Part shown: positions 53,580 to 62,400 of the stretch, piece by piece | Numbering within the stretch: position 1 is the first letter of the stretch | How the letters are laid out: every line of letters begins with the position of its first letter | DNA from: Lachnospiraceae bacterium JC7 | GTDB lineage: Bacteria > Bacillota > Clostridia > Lachnospirales > Lachnospiraceae | Assembly: GCA_000513555.1 (NCBI GenBank) | Contig: ALYD01000007.1 | Coordinates: 1 to 64,000 of the forward strand | DNA length: 64,000 nt | Reading direction: 5' to 3' | Translations under genes and position numbers: made by a program | The notes under the pieces: model-generated | The model's database searches: none | What the model was told of the DNA's origin: nothing | What the model saw: the letters and a program-made list of their open reading frames with translations, nothing else

Positions 53580-53924
53580 ACTGATCCTATTCTTTACTAT
53601 TAAAAACTACTACTATCTGTGCTAAGCGCTCAAGAATTTTAATATGGATAGCATATACATTTCAATGATTAATTTAAGCGATTTTTTAAGAATTCAACGT
53701 AATACGTTATGTTGCTTTTACAAAAATTGCTATCCTTCCAACACCAGTAAATTCGTTTGTTTTCTCAAGTTAGGGGGTAAAAATGCGTCAAAAAAGTAGG
53801 GATGATCATACATGTTCAAAATTGTTTTTTATAAATACAATTCAAGCTTTTTATATCGTGGAAAGGTCCTCTGTCTATGATTAGTTAGAAAGAAACAGAC
53901 TTTTTGGTGATTGCTGAGAGTGAA
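53580..53924. other. AT-rich gene-free region
   Basis: About 345 bp upstream of the surface-protein gene, presumably with its promoter. I see no RNA gene or strong repeat before the duplicated element at 53925. Confidence 0.3.
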
Positions 53925-54036
53925 TATGGTCGGAATTTAGACTATATGAAACCTGATGGATTTTGGGTATAATCCCATCTGGAATCATTCAATTGATTCA
54001 AATTCATTATTTCTGACACGTTCTGTGATTGAGAAA
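53925..54036 (+). repeat. Duplicated ~110-bp promoter-like element, copy 1
   Basis: Shares GTCGGAATTTAGAC-ATATGAAA, ATCATTCAA-CGATTCAAATTCAT-like and ACACGTTCTGTGATTGAG with 58630-58740. It contains an extended -10 (GGGTATAAT). It precedes the Rpn-type gene by ~90 bp. Confidence 0.8.
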
Positions 54037-54124
54037 TACTCTATAAGATTTATAAATTCATTCGAATCAATTCTCGAGAATCCAACAATTTAAAATGTGA
54101 TGATAAGGAGGAGCATTGTGAACC

Positions 54125-55126
54125 ATGCCCTATGAGGAAAGTAATATAGAAGACTTGTCCAAAACGCCATTCGATGATGTATTCAAGCTTCAAATAGAAA
54201 AGATGGGACAACTGCTTGTACCTGTCATAGAGAGGATGTTCCATGTCACATCTACCGTGGTAGATATTGAAGAAATAGAAAGACTTGCCAACGAACGTTT
54301 TCTCTTGGATGAAGGACAAAAAAAGATCTCCAGGCGCTTTTCAGATAGCTGTTATAAGATTGCAGGCGGATACTACCATGTTGAGTGTCAATCCACAGAG
54401 GACGGAAGTATCCTGTTCAGATTGGCAGAATATAATGTTCGGATAGCTCTAGATGGGGCAAGGAAAGATGGTGATTCTATAAGAATAACCCTTCCAAATT
54501 CCGGACTCATAAAGCTTAGAGGTACTACCGATTCAGAAAAATCTTCCGAAATGAAAATAATATACCGTTTCTCAGAGCAGGAAATAGTCATGCCGGTTCC
54601 GGTTCTGAATGTGCAAGCATACTCAGTTGATGATATATATGATGGCGGATTGTTTTTCCTGATACCCTACTATCTCATCAGATTTGAAAACCGTTTAAGA
54701 AAAATATCAGATTCGGATGACCCTGAATATGCTAAGATATATTCAGAACTACGTGAATTCGTTAATCGGTTAGTCAAAGCCTGTGAGGACGGAATTATCT
54801 CAGAAGATAATACAAGAAGACTCGCAGAGTTATCGAATTTGATACTTAATCATATAGCAAGCAGATTGAATAAAGATTTAAGAGAAAGGATGACAGGGCT
54901 TATGAGTCATGTAATTGAACTTCAGGAAGACAGATGGCTGAGACAGGGGCGTGAGGAAGGCAGGCTGGAGGGAAGACTAGAAGGCCGACTTGAAGGAACA
55001 AAATCACTTCTATTCTCTTTGGTTGTTGATAAAGTGCTTGATGTAGCAGACGCTGCCAGAAGAGCCGGCGAATCCGAAGAAGCTTTTGCTAAAGAGTTGG
55101 AAGAATATATAAAGAATCAGAAATAA
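54125..55126 (+). CDS. Rpn-type PD-(D/E)XK nuclease/putative transposase
   Basis: 333 residues. The N-terminal nuclease core has TPFDDVFK and SDSCYKIAGGYYHVECQS (Asp...ExQ type PD-(D/E)XK motif) plus FRLAEYNVRIAL. The C-terminus has the repeat GRLEGRLEGRLEG typical of Rpn/T_den_put_tspse proteins, probably from short-repeat expansion. Rpn proteins promote RecA-independent recombination. AAGGAGGAG precedes ATG 54125. No terminal inverted repeats or partner transposase are seen, so it is not part of a recognisable insertion sequence. Confidence 0.8.
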   Translation: MPYEESNIEDLSKTPFDDVFKLQIEKMGQLLVPVIERMFHVTSTVVDIEEIERLANERFLLDEGQKKISRRFSDSCYKIAGGYYHVECQSTEDGSILFRLAEYNVRIALDGARKDGDSIRITLPNSGLIKLRGTTDSEKSSEMKIIYRFSEQEIVMPVPVLNVQAYSVDDIYDGGLFFLIPYYLIRFENRLRKISDSDDPEYAKIYSELREFVNRLVKACEDGIISEDNTRRLAELSNLILNHIASRLNKDLRERMTGLMSHVIELQEDRWLRQGREEGRLEGRLEGRLEGTKSLLFSLVVDKVLDVADAARRAGESEEAFAKELEEYIKNQK

Positions 55127-55169
55127 GGCTATAAAATCAACTGAGTATAAATATTATAGTTTTTACTAA

Positions 55170-55212
55170 ATAAAGGTGGTGCTGTTAATTTAAGTACAGC
55201 ACCACCTTTTAA
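55170..55212. terminator. Bidirectional terminator between Rpn and reductase genes
   Basis: A perfect 14-bp stem AAAGGTGGTGCTGT/ACAGCACCACCTTT with T-rich flanks on both strands between convergent genes. Confidence 0.85.
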
Positions 55213-55302
55213 GTTGATTGGAGTAATAGATAAACGCTGATTAAAGCATTTCTCGGGTTGTATTACTCTGAGAAAACACTGATATACCCGGAGTTCCTTT
55301 AG

Positions 55303-57378
55303 TTATTTCCCTTCAGCTGCAAGCTGTCCTGCGAGTCTTCCGAAGGTTGCAATACGGCCTGCCTGAGTTCCTGAAAGAAGGTTAGGATAGCTGCCGTTGT
55401 AGTAACCGCCGGCATCATTACCGACTACGAAGAGGCCCTCGATAGGCTTAAACTCTGTACTGAGAGCATGCATTTCCTCATCTACCATGATTCCATCCAT
55501 TGTACAGAGGAGATATCCGCCGGCCTGGCGTACACCGTAGAATGGAGCCTCGGTAAGGGAAGAAAGTCTGAATCCTTCTTTTCCGAAATCCTCATCCTCT
55601 CCCTTCTTGTAAAGCTCATTGTAACGGTCTACGGTCGCCTTGAACTTATCTACCGGAAGTCCGAGCTTTTCTGCAAGCTCCTCAACAGTATCAGCCTTTA
55701 CGATATAGCCGTCAGCCTCAAGACCCTGATTCATCCCCTGAACCATCTCCATGGTAAAAACAGAATCTGTTCCGTTGGCATGAGGGTAAAGTCTGCTGCA
55801 GCCGTGGGTCTCGAATCTCTTACAGTCCTCAGGATACTTGCTGTCCCAGATCTCACAATAGGTATGGAACGGCTCCTTTGATGCCTGATGGAGGATGTAG
55901 TCATAGGGCTGTGACTCGTTCATGAAACGCTCACCGTTGAGATTCACCTTGAGGAACGGCTGTGAACCCATCCAGAAAAGTGTACCACGGGTCGGCTCAC
56001 CAAGCTTTCCTTTTTCATCAGGCTTAACGGCACCACGCTCAAATATCATAGATGTGTGAGTGGTATCCATCACAGCACCTGCCCAGAGACATGCTCTGAT
56101 TCCGCTGCCCTTCGCTCCTGCCTTTGAGTAGTTAACAGAGGTCTGCTCAAGAGTCCATGGCTGAAGCTGTCTAAGCATATCCTCGTCGGCACTGTATCCA
56201 CCGGTAGCGATGATGACACCCTTAGAAGCATTGTAACGAACATAATTTCCGTCCGTGTCAGTTGCGATAAGACCGGTCACTCTTCCGGCGTCATTCTTTT
56301 CAAGCTTTATCATAGTGACCTCATAACGGGTCTCAAGTCCCTTCGCCTCAGCATATTCAAGAACCTTATCCATGGTCTGCTGCTCATAATAGGTCTCGTC
56401 ATACTGAACGCTGTGACCAACCTCAAGGCCCTGATAGTTCTGCTTCAGTTCGTCGTTATCGAACTCATGACGGAATTCCATGCCGCCCTGCTTGAGAACA
56501 TCCTTGAACCAGTCCATGGTTTCACCGGAACGGTCTGCCCAAACCTTGACGATGCTGCGCTTCGCATAGCCCTGGCTCCAGTCACAGATGTATTTGATAG
56601 CTTCGTTCTTGTCAACATTATGGCCATCTTCTTTCTGCTCTGTTGAATCGCAGGCAGCAAGGGTGTCACGTATGCCGGAAGCCTTGTCATGATCGAATTT
56701 CTCTATGAGGATGGTCTTTGCACCCTTTTCAGCCGCTGCGGCAGCCGCAAAAAGACCTGATGAGCCGGCACCAACTACCAGAACCTCACAGTCAACAGTC
56801 TCCTTTATATCGCTCTCTGAAACTTCAGGAGCCTCTCCCAGCCAGTCAGAAGCTGTTTCTGCCGCAACCTCTTCAAGAGTTATCTCCTGTCCCGAAGCCT
56901 GTGACATACAGTCGAGAACTGCAGTCTTAATGGCATTGCTTGTAACAGTTGCGCCTGAAACTGCATCGATCTCTGCGCCCTGTGCATCCAGAACCTTCTT
57001 TGACATCTCATCGCCGATGGCGGCACCGATATTCTGTGTCTCACCTGAAACATCGATCTTTATATCTGTGATGCTCTTTTCATCAAAGCTCATTGTTACC
57101 TTGACATCACTTGCCATGCCTCTTGCGGATGCGGAATAAGTTCCCGGTGTGTATGTCAATGTCTTCGTCGCAGCATTGAGAGCTTCCTTCGCAAGCTCAG
57201 TTTCCGCTGCAGTTGTCTCCGCTGCCAATGTTTCGGCAGCTTTTGTTCCTGCTCCTGTTGTTGCCTCCGGCACCTCAGTACTGCGACCACAGCCATATAT
57301 GCCTGCAAATGTCAGTGCCGCAAGTCCTGCACCTATACCCTTCACAAAGCTTCGTCTTGAAACTGTTTTGTTATCCAT
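55303..57378 (-). CDS. Secreted FMN/FAD fumarate-reductase-like flavoprotein (UrdA/flavocytochrome-c family)
   Basis: 691 residues. A Tat-type signal SRRSFVKGIGAG (7-18) is followed by a possible lipobox (GIYGC, Cys30), then an Ala/Thr/Glu linker. The FMN-binding domain (~75-160) has SGATVT; Thr146 is the likely ApbE-flavinylated residue. The FAD_binding_2 domain (~190-690) starts VLVVGAGSSGLFAAAAAAEKG and carries the fumarate-reductase-like VIIATGGYSADEDM and NDAGGYYNGSYPN. Such proteins reduce extracellular acceptors (fumarate, urocanate, other enoates); the acceptor here is unknown. A LysR gene is divergent. Confidence 0.87.
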   Translation of the reverse strand: MDNKTVSRRSFVKGIGAGLAALTFAGIYGCGRSTEVPEATTGAGTKAAETLAAETTAAETELAKEALNAATKTLTYTPGTYSASARGMASDVKVTMSFDEKSITDIKIDVSGETQNIGAAIGDEMSKKVLDAQGAEIDAVSGATVTSNAIKTAVLDCMSQASGQEITLEEVAAETASDWLGEAPEVSESDIKETVDCEVLVVGAGSSGLFAAAAAAEKGAKTILIEKFDHDKASGIRDTLAACDSTEQKEDGHNVDKNEAIKYICDWSQGYAKRSIVKVWADRSGETMDWFKDVLKQGGMEFRHEFDNDELKQNYQGLEVGHSVQYDETYYEQQTMDKVLEYAEAKGLETRYEVTMIKLEKNDAGRVTGLIATDTDGNYVRYNASKGVIIATGGYSADEDMLRQLQPWTLEQTSVNYSKAGAKGSGIRACLWAGAVMDTTHTSMIFERGAVKPDEKGKLGEPTRGTLFWMGSQPFLKVNLNGERFMNESQPYDYILHQASKEPFHTYCEIWDSKYPEDCKRFETHGCSRLYPHANGTDSVFTMEMVQGMNQGLEADGYIVKADTVEELAEKLGLPVDKFKATVDRYNELYKKGEDEDFGKEGFRLSSLTEAPFYGVRQAGGYLLCTMDGIMVDEEMHALSTEFKPIEGLFVVGNDAGGYYNGSYPNLLSGTQAGRIATFGRLAGQLAAEGK

Positions 57379-57583
57379 GTTTTCCTCCTGAAATGTTCAC
57401 CGTGAAGATATTTTCATTTGAAACTGTTTCTTCCATGGTGAAGCTCTTACGCCTTTCCTGCATTGAGAATCTGCGTAAAATTAGTGTTTATTCAGGATGA
57501 ACATAACACCTTTACAGTTGGCGAAAAAGCAATTATCCTTAGAGTACAAACGCAAGCTGAACTTGCATTAGAGAGGTTACTTT

Positions 57584-58519
57584 ATGACTATTCAACAGCT
57601 TCATATCTTCCGGGTTTTGGCATCCGAAATGAATTACTCAAAGGCATCCGAAAAACTGTTTATGACGAGGCAGGCCGTAAAGCAGAATATCACTTCCATG
57701 GAGTCTGAGCTTGGTGGAGCCTTATTTGAAAATTTCAAAAACCATATAAGTCTCACCCCTAAGGGCCAACTGCTTCTTCAGGAATCTTCTCCTGTGATTG
57801 AAAGCTTTGACAATATGATGAAAAGCATGTACTCGGATCTGAGTCTGGAAGGTACTGTCTCTATAGGAATAAGTGTTTCGCTGCTTCCGGGATTTCTTCC
57901 GGCACTTCATGAAAAGCTTTTGAATTTTAATCAGGCTTTCCCTAATGTAAACATTAGCCTGCTGGATATGGAAAATGATGAAGTGGTAAAAAAGGTTCAG
58001 AGTGGTGAGCTCTCCATGGGCATCATCATGGATCTCGGAAATGCCATAGAGGGTTTTAACCGGTATGAGATCATCGCCTGCAAGCTTGCAGCCATGGTGG
58101 AGGCTCATCACCGTTTGTGGGATGCAGAGCAGCTGACTTTAGGTGATCTTTCCGGTGAGACTATACAGATTCCCGGAATGAGCGATGCATTTCTTCCTCT
58201 GTTTGAGACTATAAAAAAGGAACAGCTCGATATAAAAATCGAAGTGTCCCATCATTATTATCAGGTCTATTATAAGGTACGGGACAACGGAATCATCGGT
58301 CTGAACCGTTACTTTCCGCCGGAAAACGATACTCCCGACAGCACCCGTGACATCCTCCTGGAGGATGCTCCCCCGCTCTGCGCTTCGGTCATCACCAAAA
58401 AAGAGCCCGGTATTCCCAAGCTTACAGCCTACGTTAATCCGCTGGTGAATGCTCTCAGAACCGGGTATATGAACGAACCCTTTGTAAGAGATAAGACGGG
58501 GCCGGAGGATAAGAGGTAA
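57584..58519 (+). CDS. LysR-family transcriptional regulator
   Basis: 311 residues. The N-terminal winged helix-turn-helix (2-60) is MTIQQLHIFRVLASEMNYSKASEKLFMTRQAVKQNITSMESELGG. The C-terminal LysR substrate-binding domain includes VSIGISVSLLPGFLPALHEKL. It is divergent from the flavoprotein reductase gene across ~200 bp, so it probably regulates that gene and itself. Its 3' end has a decayed copy at 51079-51208. Confidence 0.9.
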   Translation: MTIQQLHIFRVLASEMNYSKASEKLFMTRQAVKQNITSMESELGGALFENFKNHISLTPKGQLLLQESSPVIESFDNMMKSMYSDLSLEGTVSIGISVSLLPGFLPALHEKLLNFNQAFPNVNISLLDMENDEVVKKVQSGELSMGIIMDLGNAIEGFNRYEIIACKLAAMVEAHHRLWDAEQLTLGDLSGETIQIPGMSDAFLPLFETIKKEQLDIKIEVSHHYYQVYYKVRDNGIIGLNRYFPPENDTPDSTRDILLEDAPPLCASVITKKEPGIPKLTAYVNPLVNALRTGYMNEPFVRDKTGPEDKR

Positions 58520-58629
58520 TATGTATAGATTAATTTCATGACCAGATGAGAGTTATTATATATCTTAAATTTGACATATGCCCTATTTTGAGGTTATAGA
58601 ACTCTCATCTTCTGATAAAGATATTTCAT
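58520..58629 (+). other. Gene-free stretch after the LysR gene
   Basis: AT-rich, no gene. An inverted repeat GATGAGAGTT.../AACTCTCATC (58545-58613) could be a weak terminator for the LysR gene. Confidence 0.4.
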
Positions 58630-58740
58630 ATAGTCGGAATTTAGACCATATGAAAACAAACGTCTTTTTGGTATTATAAGTTTCAGAATCATTCAATCGA
58701 TTCAAATTCATAATTTCTTACACGTTCTGTGATTGAGAAA
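58630..58740 (+). repeat. Duplicated ~110-bp promoter-like element, copy 2
   Basis: Counterpart of 53925-54036, with conserved blocks at both ends and a diverged centre. It lies upstream of the toxin-antitoxin-like pair. The -10 region here reads TGGTATTATAAG. Confidence 0.8.
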
Positions 58741-58897
58741 ATTTTCCCAAAGAAAAAGTGAAAAATATTTATAGGAAGAGTTGTTATTAAGCATTAAGGC
58801 AGAAAAGACTTGTACAAGAGACATTATGCTCATTGACAAAGGAGCAAAAAAGATATACATTCAAGGTATCAAATGATACCTCATAAGGAGGCTTAAT

Positions 58898-59335
58898 TTG
58901 ACAAATGCAACAAAGTCACGTATTGAAAGTGAGCTCGAAATAAAAGCATATCTTCAGAATTTAAATTATGCGTTGAAAAGAGATGCAAAAATCGAATTTC
59001 AAGTCAGGCGAGTTGTTGATGATAAACGTGATGAAAAATATACGAACCTGTATACAATCAATACATTATTTCCTAATGAGAATCCACTTGATGTTTTAAA
59101 ACATGAATTATTACAGATAAAGGTTGAAGATTATATTCAAACCGTAAAAGATCTCCGATTTCCCAAAAGAAGTGAAATGAGGGAATTTGGTAAAGTTTAC
59201 AATGGTTCGGACGACGTATATATAAAAATACGCGTAGAGCTGATTGGACAATCCGGAGGTGCAACGACATTTGTTATGTCATTCCATTTTGCGGAAAGAG
59301 CACTTACATCAGATATGTTTCCTTATAAGAAATGA
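58898..59335 (+). CDS. Putative MqsR-like toxin (first gene of a toxin-antitoxin pair)
   Basis: A 145-residue protein starting with TTG (58898) behind AAGGAGG at ideal spacing. The C-terminal part (VKDLRFPKRSEMREFGKVYNG..., DDVYIKIRVELIG, FVMSFHFAE) resembles the VYIKI/SFH pattern seen in MqsR-type RNase toxins and related YgiT partners. The N-terminal extension is unfamiliar. It ends 9 nt before a zinc-ribbon/HTH antitoxin-like gene. Toxin identity is inference from context and a short motif. Confidence 0.55.
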   Translation: MTNATKSRIESELEIKAYLQNLNYALKRDAKIEFQVRRVVDDKRDEKYTNLYTINTLFPNENPLDVLKHELLQIKVEDYIQTVKDLRFPKRSEMREFGKVYNGSDDVYIKIRVELIGQSGGATTFVMSFHFAERALTSDMFPYKK

Positions 59336-59344
59336 GGTACTTAT

Positions 59345-59935
59345 ATGAATATGAAGATAGTAAACACCAAAAAACATTTGTGTACCTGCTGTATGGAAGA
59401 ACATGAAGTCAAGACCGTCATAGTACCGGAACATACGGTATTTAAGGGCATAGAAGTCAGCTATGATGCAGAATATATGTATTGTGACTTGGCTGAGGAA
59501 ATATATATGACCGATCAGCAGATACAGAGCAATGATATCCGTATGAAGGATGCCTATAGAATGAAGCAAGGTCTTTTGACCTCGTCTCAAATTGTAGCCA
59601 TAAGAGCCAAATACGGTATAAGTCAGAGTGATTTATGTCTCCTATTGGGATGGGGTGGAAAGACCATCACAAGATATGAAAGTCATCAGATTCAGGACAA
59701 AGCACACGATATGATATTAAAGAAAATCGATGTGGATCCGGAATGGTTCTTATCACTGTTAACGGATGCCCGGGGAAATCTTTCAGAGGATTCCTTTCGT
59801 AAATACTATGACGCTGCCACATCGCTATACGAGAAATATAGGGATTTATATTTAAGGAAGGCAATAGAAGCGCAAAGAATAAGATATATGAAAAAAAGAA
59901 TTCATCAGGTCGATTCAAAGCTTGTAGCGCAATAG
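59345..59935 (+). CDS. MqsA/YgiT-type antitoxin-like HTH protein
   Basis: 196 residues. An N-terminal CxxC region (HLCTCCMEEHEV), with only part of the second zinc-binding pair visible (MYCDLAEE), is followed by an XRE helix-turn-helix (~85-135) of the form LTSSQIVAIRAKYGISQSDLCLLLGWGGKTITRYES. This is the YgiT/MqsA arrangement, longer at the C-terminus. It should neutralise the upstream protein and repress the operon. The zinc site looks degenerate. Confidence 0.75.
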   Translation: MNMKIVNTKKHLCTCCMEEHEVKTVIVPEHTVFKGIEVSYDAEYMYCDLAEEIYMTDQQIQSNDIRMKDAYRMKQGLLTSSQIVAIRAKYGISQSDLCLLLGWGGKTITRYESHQIQDKAHDMILKKIDVDPEWFLSLLTDARGNLSEDSFRKYYDAATSLYEKYRDLYLRKAIEAQRIRYMKKRIHQVDSKLVAQ

Positions 59936-59989
59936 TGATTTGAATGCAGTCTGATGAATTGCTTTGATATAAAGGGAAAGTATTATAAT

Positions 59990-60034
59990 AACCTGAACAT
60001 CCGTAAATGCATAATGTATGCGGATGTTCAGGCA
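59990..60034. terminator. Hairpin terminator after the toxin-antitoxin-like pair
   Basis: A perfect 12-bp stem CCTGAACATCCG/CGGATGTTCAGG with an extended inner CAT/ATG pairing. It separates the plus-strand pair from the minus-strand dehydrogenase gene. Confidence 0.65.
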
Positions 60035-60106
60035 AAAACATATTCTATATATCCATATTGAAACTTAACTTACACCATTTAGTGTAGTCAGGTTTCACTT
60101 ACATTT

Positions 60107-61072
60107 TTAAGGATTCACCACATTCTTTGGATTTCCTTCCATAAACGCCCGGATGTTTTCTACTGTTACATCCAGAATCCTCTGGCGGGCGGCACGGGCG
60201 GCCCAGCTGATGTGAGGTGTGATGATGCAGTTCTTTGCTGTAAGGAGCGGATTATCACTGCGGATAGGCTCTGTTGAAACCACGTCGAGACCGGCGGCAT
60301 AGACCTTTCCGTTGTTAAGGGCGTCCGCAAGGTCCTGCTCCACTACGAGCTGACCGCGGCTGTTGTTTATGAGGATGACACCGTCCTTCATTTTGCTGAT
60401 GCTATCCTTATTTATGAGCCCTTCTGTCTCAGGGAACAGAGGACAGTGCAGGAATATGACATCAGATTCGCGGAACAATGTCTCTTTATCTACATACTCT
60501 CCTATCTCGCGACCCGCATCACTCTGTGATGGATTGTTGGCAAGCACACGCATGTTGAGAGCCTTCAGTATCTTTCCTGTAGCCTGACCGATTCTTCCGA
60601 ATCCTATTATTCCGGCAGTCTTTCCGGAAAGCTCTATCATCGGGTGATCCCAGAAGCACCAGTCGATATTATTTTCCCATCGTCCTTCCTTTACTGCCCT
60701 GTCATGGTGACCGTAGTGAGAACAGATCTCAAGAAGAAGTCCCACAGCATACTGGCTCACGATATCTGTTCCATAGGCGGGAACATTTAAAACTACGATC
60801 CCTTTTTCCTTTGCATACTTGTAGTCCACGACATTGTAGCCTGTTGCAAGCACAGCTATGGCCTTTAAGTCAGGGCACCTGTCTATGGTCTCCTTGGAAA
60901 TCGGTGTCTTATTTATGACGATGACTTCTGCGTCTCCGATACGTTCAGCAATTATCGGCGCATCTATATAAGATGTGCGGTCATACACGGTGAGCTCCCC
61001 GAGCTTTTCAAGGGGCTCCCAGGAAAGGTCTCCCGGATTTTCGATGTAACCATCAAGAACAACTATTTTCAT
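60107..61072 (-). CDS. D-2-hydroxyacid dehydrogenase (glycerate dehydrogenase/hydroxypyruvate reductase type)
   Basis: A 321-residue NAD(P)-dependent enzyme with Rossmann motif GIIGFGRIGQATG, catalytic Arg in INNSRGQLV, Glu in the VVSTEP region, and His in ITPHISWAARAARQR. Likely substrates are hydroxypyruvate or related 2-oxoacids. GGAGG precedes ATG 61072. It lies downstream of a sugar-phosphate isomerase-like gene and a tricarboxylate transporter, suggesting sugar-acid or hydroxyacid use. Confidence 0.88.
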   Translation of the reverse strand: MKIVVLDGYIENPGDLSWEPLEKLGELTVYDRTSYIDAPIIAERIGDAEVIVINKTPISKETIDRCPDLKAIAVLATGYNVVDYKYAKEKGIVVLNVPAYGTDIVSQYAVGLLLEICSHYGHHDRAVKEGRWENNIDWCFWDHPMIELSGKTAGIIGFGRIGQATGKILKALNMRVLANNPSQSDAGREIGEYVDKETLFRESDVIFLHCPLFPETEGLINKDSISKMKDGVILINNSRGQLVVEQDLADALNNGKVYAAGLDVVSTEPIRSDNPLLTAKNCIITPHISWAARAARQRILDVTVENIRAFMEGNPKNVVNP

Positions 61073-61212
61073 TGTAACCTCCATGTTTTATACACTGATT
61101 CAATTTATCAATTTTACATATGTGTGTCGGTACTATTTCCAGGTAAGTCGAATACTGCTCAGTATCGAAAAAACAGAATCAGGATAATAAATACACATAT
61201 TGAATTTCAAGT

Positions 61213-62109
61213 TCAGTCTTCCAGCATTGCCCATGCACGATTCAGGCAACGCTTTGTATTTGCAAGTACGATATCCTCGTCTTCATCAGGTTTTGGGGAA
61301 ACCTCCATGGAAAGGAAAAGTGGTGCCTCGGGTCTGAAGAAGCCTTCTTCCTTTAAAACCTTCAGGTAGTTGTAAAGCTCTTCTATATCGTTAGCACCGC
61401 CCGGGTATCCGAATCTCGGATGATGATCTCCGAAGTCAGCTTCCTTCGGATCTGCAACACCGTTTCCTATATGGAAATGACTAAGGTACGGACGGCAGGT
61501 GCGGATAACATCTGCGGATTTTTCATGACAAAGTGGAATATGTGAAAGATCCACCAGAAGTCCGAAATTCGAATGTTTCATCCTGACATCAGCGGCGAAG
61601 CGGGCAGCCAGTGATGAAGGTCCAATGAGAGATGCCTTATCAATGTCATAGTCAAAGACCTCAAGCTCCACGAACATTCCCTTTTTCTCCGCATAGCTGC
61701 AGACAGCATCGGTAGTTTTCAGAAGCTGGCTGTAGGCAAGTTCCTTTGTCTCCTCCTGCCATTTTCCTGAAAGAAAGGCTATTCCTTTTGAACCGAGATA
61801 CTCCGCCTCATCGATTGCTTTTTTGAGCACCTCTTCCGCTTTTTTTCTGCCTTTTTCATCTGTATCGTTTGGATTAAGTTTAGGCCCCAGTAGATTAGGC
61901 ATGGCTCCATACCCCACAGAAAGATGGGAAGTTTCCAGAATCTTCTTTAGCTGGTCACGCTCTTCCTCACTCTTACACTGAGTAACTTCTATGGCATCGA
62001 AGTAGTCGTCTCTTGCTATTTTTACAGCTCCGTCTACAGTACCTGTTCTCGGATAGCTCATCCAGAGAAGGGTACCTACTTTGAAATACTTATGAATGGA
62101 TTCTTTCAT
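61213..62109 (-). CDS. Sugar phosphate isomerase/epimerase family protein (AP-endonuclease-2 TIM barrel)
   Basis: 298 residues with a xylose-isomerase-like TIM barrel. Likely metal ligands: Glu in MFVELEVFDYD, Asp/His in LLVDLSHIPLCHEK and SHFHIGNG, and Glu in LFLSMEVSPKPDED. The substrate is unknown. Position between the tricarboxylate transporter and the D-2-hydroxyacid dehydrogenase suggests the three act on one imported acid. Confidence 0.82.
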   Translation of the reverse strand: MKESIHKYFKVGTLLWMSYPRTGTVDGAVKIARDDYFDAIEVTQCKSEEERDQLKKILETSHLSVGYGAMPNLLGPKLNPNDTDEKGRKKAEEVLKKAIDEAEYLGSKGIAFLSGKWQEETKELAYSQLLKTTDAVCSYAEKKGMFVELEVFDYDIDKASLIGPSSLAARFAADVRMKHSNFGLLVDLSHIPLCHEKSADVIRTCRPYLSHFHIGNGVADPKEADFGDHHPRFGYPGGANDIEELYNYLKVLKEEGFFRPEAPLFLSMEVSPKPDEDEDIVLANTKRCLNRAWAMLED

Positions 62110-62273
62110 TTGAAGGCTCCTTTTTAATATATATTCAATCTGCTGTAATGACAGTTTTCAGAACTTTCACTATAGCATCACTCTGATTATAAAGTCCGCT
62201 ACACTTACTAGAAAACCAAGAATTTTTGTTGGAATCAAAAAGAAAATTTGTAGCTCTGATTTTTCCATAAATC

Positions 62274-62304
62274 AAAAAGCCCGACTCCGGAAAGTCAGGC
62301 TATG
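62274..62304 (-). terminator. Terminator after tctA
   Basis: On the minus strand AGCCTGACT...AGTCGGGCT pairs (with a U-G) and is followed by TTTTTGATT, about 100 nt past the tctA stop. Confidence 0.65.
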
Positions 62305-62400
62305 TTGGTATTCATTTTTGTGCTTGTCATAAGGATGCAGAGCTGTCACTGACGTACAAGGAACAGTCAGGTTCATGCATCAGTCTGCTGCAGCTCATTT

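Noticed and set aside
24165-53625. Further AAGCGCGCTT-like sites (AAGCGCT at ~24170 and ~53620, AAGCGCGG at ~31255)
   Set aside because: They match only half the palindrome and lie in terminator, coding or unrelated sequence.
54125-55126. A complete insertion sequence around the Rpn-type gene
   Set aside because: No terminal inverted repeats, target-site duplication or second transposase gene could be found.
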